64,000 nt of DNA from Sneathiella sp. HT1-7 (GTDB lineage Bacteria; Pseudomonadota; Alphaproteobacteria; Sneathiellales; Sneathiellaceae), in NCBI RefSeq assembly GCF_020731145.1, contig NZ_JAJFZN010000002.1:124001-188000 (forward strand). Reading direction: 5' to 3'. Below the pieces are notes generated by a model. The model was not told the DNA's origin. It worked only from the letters and a program-made list of their open reading frames with translations, and searched no databases. Below, piece by piece: positions 62,611-64,000 of the stretch (position 1 is the stretch's first letter; every line of letters starts with the position of its first letter). The position numbers and the translations under genes were made by a program.

Positions 62611-62640
62611 AAAGAAAAGGCCGGTCATTTCCAGCCGGCC
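62611..62640 (-). terminator. Rho-independent terminator of the kor operon
   Basis: ggccgg (62619-62624) pairs with ccggcc (62635-62640), and the minus-strand transcript continues into TTTTCTTT. It lies 25 bases past the korB stop. Confidence 0.8.
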
Positions 62641-62664
62641 CTTCCAAACTGCTGTTCCTCGCCC

Positions 62665-63681
62665 TTACGCTTCCCAAGTATGCCCTTGTCGAAGGAGCGC
62701 GTCTAAGGAAGGTTTGCCGTTGGCTTCTGCTGCATCCAACTTTTCGGTAATGCCATCTTCATAGGTGGCTGTCGGGTTGCAATAGATGACACCAAAAGCT
62801 GCAGGGAGATCTTGGCCATCCATTGCCGCGATCAAGGTTGCAAGGGATCGGTTCGTCTCGTCATGAACCAGAATATCCGCTTCCGTGATCCCATTTTCTC
62901 CGATCGTCACGGCTTCTAGTGTTAAAGACTGCGTATTCAAGCGAATGCCCTTGTTCTTTTCAGCGCCAAAGATCATGGGCTGGCCATGTTCTACATGTAG
63001 CTGCTTTTCGGAGGCGACATCGCGAGCGAGAACATTATCGAAAACTGCGTCGTTATAGACAATGCAATTTTGTAGGATTTCCACCATCGACGTTCCCTTG
63101 TGTGCATGGGCACGTTTTAGGATATCGGGAAGCGTCTTTTGCGTATCATAGGCACGGGCAGCAAATCTCGCGCCAGCGCCGAGTGTGAACACAAGTGGCT
63201 TCAACGGCGTATCAACTGATCCATCCGGGGAAGAAGGCGTACGTAGTCCAACTTCCGATGTTGGAGAATACTGCCCCTTGGTCAAGCCATAGATCTCGTT
63301 ATTGCAGAGCAGGATTTGCATATTAACGTTTCGGCGCAGCACGTGGAGCATGTGATTTCCGCCGATACTGAAACCATCACCGTCGCCGGTCACCATCCAG
63401 ACATCGAGTTCTGGATTAGCGATCTTGATTCCCGTCGCAAATGCCGGGGCCCGGCCATGGATCGTGTGAAATCCATAGGTCGACATATAATAAGGGAAGC
63501 GCGATGAACAGCCGATCCCGGACACAAACACATAGTTTTCTTTCGGTGTGTCAATATCGGGCAGGGTTCTTTGTACAGCCTTCAGGATCGCATAATCACC
63601 ACAGCCCGGACACCAGCGTACTTCCTGATCTGAGGCAAAATCGGCGGGTTTCAACTTGTCTTTAGTAACGGCAACATTCAT
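62665..63681 (-). CDS. korB: 2-oxoacid:ferredoxin oxidoreductase, beta subunit (KorB-like)
   Basis: A 338-residue protein (MNVAVTKDKLKPADF start). WCPGCGDYAIL near residue 23 holds cysteines of the thiamine-diphosphate subunit, and GDGDGFSIGGNHMLH near 108 followed by NNEIYGLTKGQ is the TPP-binding motif. With the alpha subunit it converts a 2-oxoacid (2-oxoglutarate by homology) to acyl-CoA with ferredoxin. The start at 63681 is separated from the korA stop by one base. A 12-residue longer frame start is inside korA. Confidence 0.93.
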   Translation of the reverse strand: MNVAVTKDKLKPADFASDQEVRWCPGCGDYAILKAVQRTLPDIDTPKENYVFVSGIGCSSRFPYYMSTYGFHTIHGRAPAFATGIKIANPELDVWMVTGDGDGFSIGGNHMLHVLRRNVNMQILLCNNEIYGLTKGQYSPTSEVGLRTPSSPDGSVDTPLKPLVFTLGAGARFAARAYDTQKTLPDILKRAHAHKGTSMVEILQNCIVYNDAVFDNVLARDVASEKQLHVEHGQPMIFGAEKNKGIRLNTQSLTLEAVTIGENGITEADILVHDETNRSLATLIAAMDGQDLPAAFGVIYCNPTATYEDGITEKLDAAEANGKPSLDALLRQGHTWEA

Positions 63682-63682
63682 G

Positions 63683-64000
63683 TCAGTTCTCCAATGCTGC
63701 GTCGATGGCGCGTTCAATTTCGGAAATCTTGAAAGGCTGCCCGGTCACTTTGGTGAGCGGTTGCGCATCAATCAGATATTGATCACGAAGGACAGTTTTC
63801 AATTGCCCATCGTTCATTTCCGGAACAATTACCTTGTCAAATCCGCGAAGTAGGTCGCCAAGGTTGCGTGGAAGCGGCCAGATATGACGCAGATGTATGT
63901 GGGAAACGTCCTTGCCGTCCGCCAGCTTGTTTTCTACGGCGCGGCTAATGGGCCCATAGGTCGACCCCCAACCGATAATGGCCAGCTTACCGTCCGTTTT
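63683..64000 (-). CDS. korA: 2-oxoacid:ferredoxin oxidoreductase, alpha subunit (KorA-like), 3' end only
   Basis: The minus-strand frame from the window edge to TGA at 63683-63685 gives 106 residues, including IIGWGSTYGPI, LRHIWPLPRN and VIVPEMNDGQLKTVLRDQY, which are the C-terminal part of the alpha subunit. The rest lies beyond 64000. It is the first gene of the kor operon. Confidence 0.9.
   Translation of the reverse strand, partial: KTDGKLAIIGWGSTYGPISRAVENKLADGKDVSHIHLRHIWPLPRNLGDLLRGFDKVIVPEMNDGQLKTVLRDQYLIDAQPLTKVTGQPFKISEIERAIDAALEN

Overview
The window looks like a chromosomal segment of a motile alphaproteobacterium. The evidence is the gene order murA, DUF2948, hisG, hisD, UPF0262, low-molecular-weight phosphatase, infA, maf, rng, yacG, plus short flagellins with FlaF and FlbT, and STAS-fused MlaE permeases. 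The several TRAP transporters suggest a marine or host-associated heterotroph. A Sneathiella/Rhodospirillales-like host is my guess only; the sequence here does not fix the genus.

Layout. 1-4.3 kb: end of a TAXI-type TRAP binding protein, its fused permease, and a quinone-oxidoreductase-like MDR enzyme. 4.4-8.5 kb: an accreted segment that begins at an exact 3' half copy of tRNA-Phe and holds a Sel1-repeat lipoprotein with a probable frameshift, an unknown membrane protein, a broken tyrosine recombinase and a dicarboxylate/amino-acid symporter. 8.5-14.5 kb: cell-envelope genes (DUF882 peptidase, L,D-transpeptidase, four-gene Mla/MCE lipid transporter). 14.5-15.9 kb: gene debris. 15.9-33.2 kb: a catabolic cluster with an FMO/Baeyer-Villiger-type monooxygenase, four SDR dehydrogenases, two carboxymuconolactone-decarboxylase-family proteins, a lactonase-like amidohydrolase, a MmgE/PrpD protein, an acetoacetate-decarboxylase-family enzyme, a LysR regulator, a DctPQM TRAP transporter and a thioesterase, with an IS110-like transposase remnant inside. 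33.2-39.4 kb: DUF2339 and DUF2269 membrane proteins, a DCC-DUF4166 fusion and a saccharopine-dehydrogenase-like protein. 39.4 kb: intact tRNA-Phe. 39.6-50.1 kb: the dense core operon listed above, then dcd and phoX. 50.3 kb: tRNA-Thr followed by an AT-rich acyltransferase. 51.9-57.6 kb: small membrane/DUF1737/LysE/GST genes, a class III cyclase, a PEBP protein and an acyl-CoA carboxylase beta subunit. 57.8-61.7 kb: flaF, two flagellins, DUF1217 and flbT. 61.9-64 kb: DUF6460, a DksA-type zinc finger and korBA (korA cut by the window edge).

How it fits together. The main large-scale signal is a series of tRNA-Phe 3'-end fragments, all in the same orientation and all to the left of the intact gene (4456, 8524, 33482, 36725, intact at 39419). 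Broken genes occur only to the left of tRNA-Phe; the 24 kb to its right looks orderly. I read this as repeated integration at the 3' end of tRNA-Phe, although the envelope genes at 8.5-14.5 kb look like core genes and complicate that reading. The catabolic cluster plausibly imports an acidic substrate by TRAP, oxidises it with SDRs and the flavin monooxygenase, opens a lactone with the amidohydrolase and finishes with decarboxylase- and thioesterase-type steps. The substrate cannot be read from the sequence.
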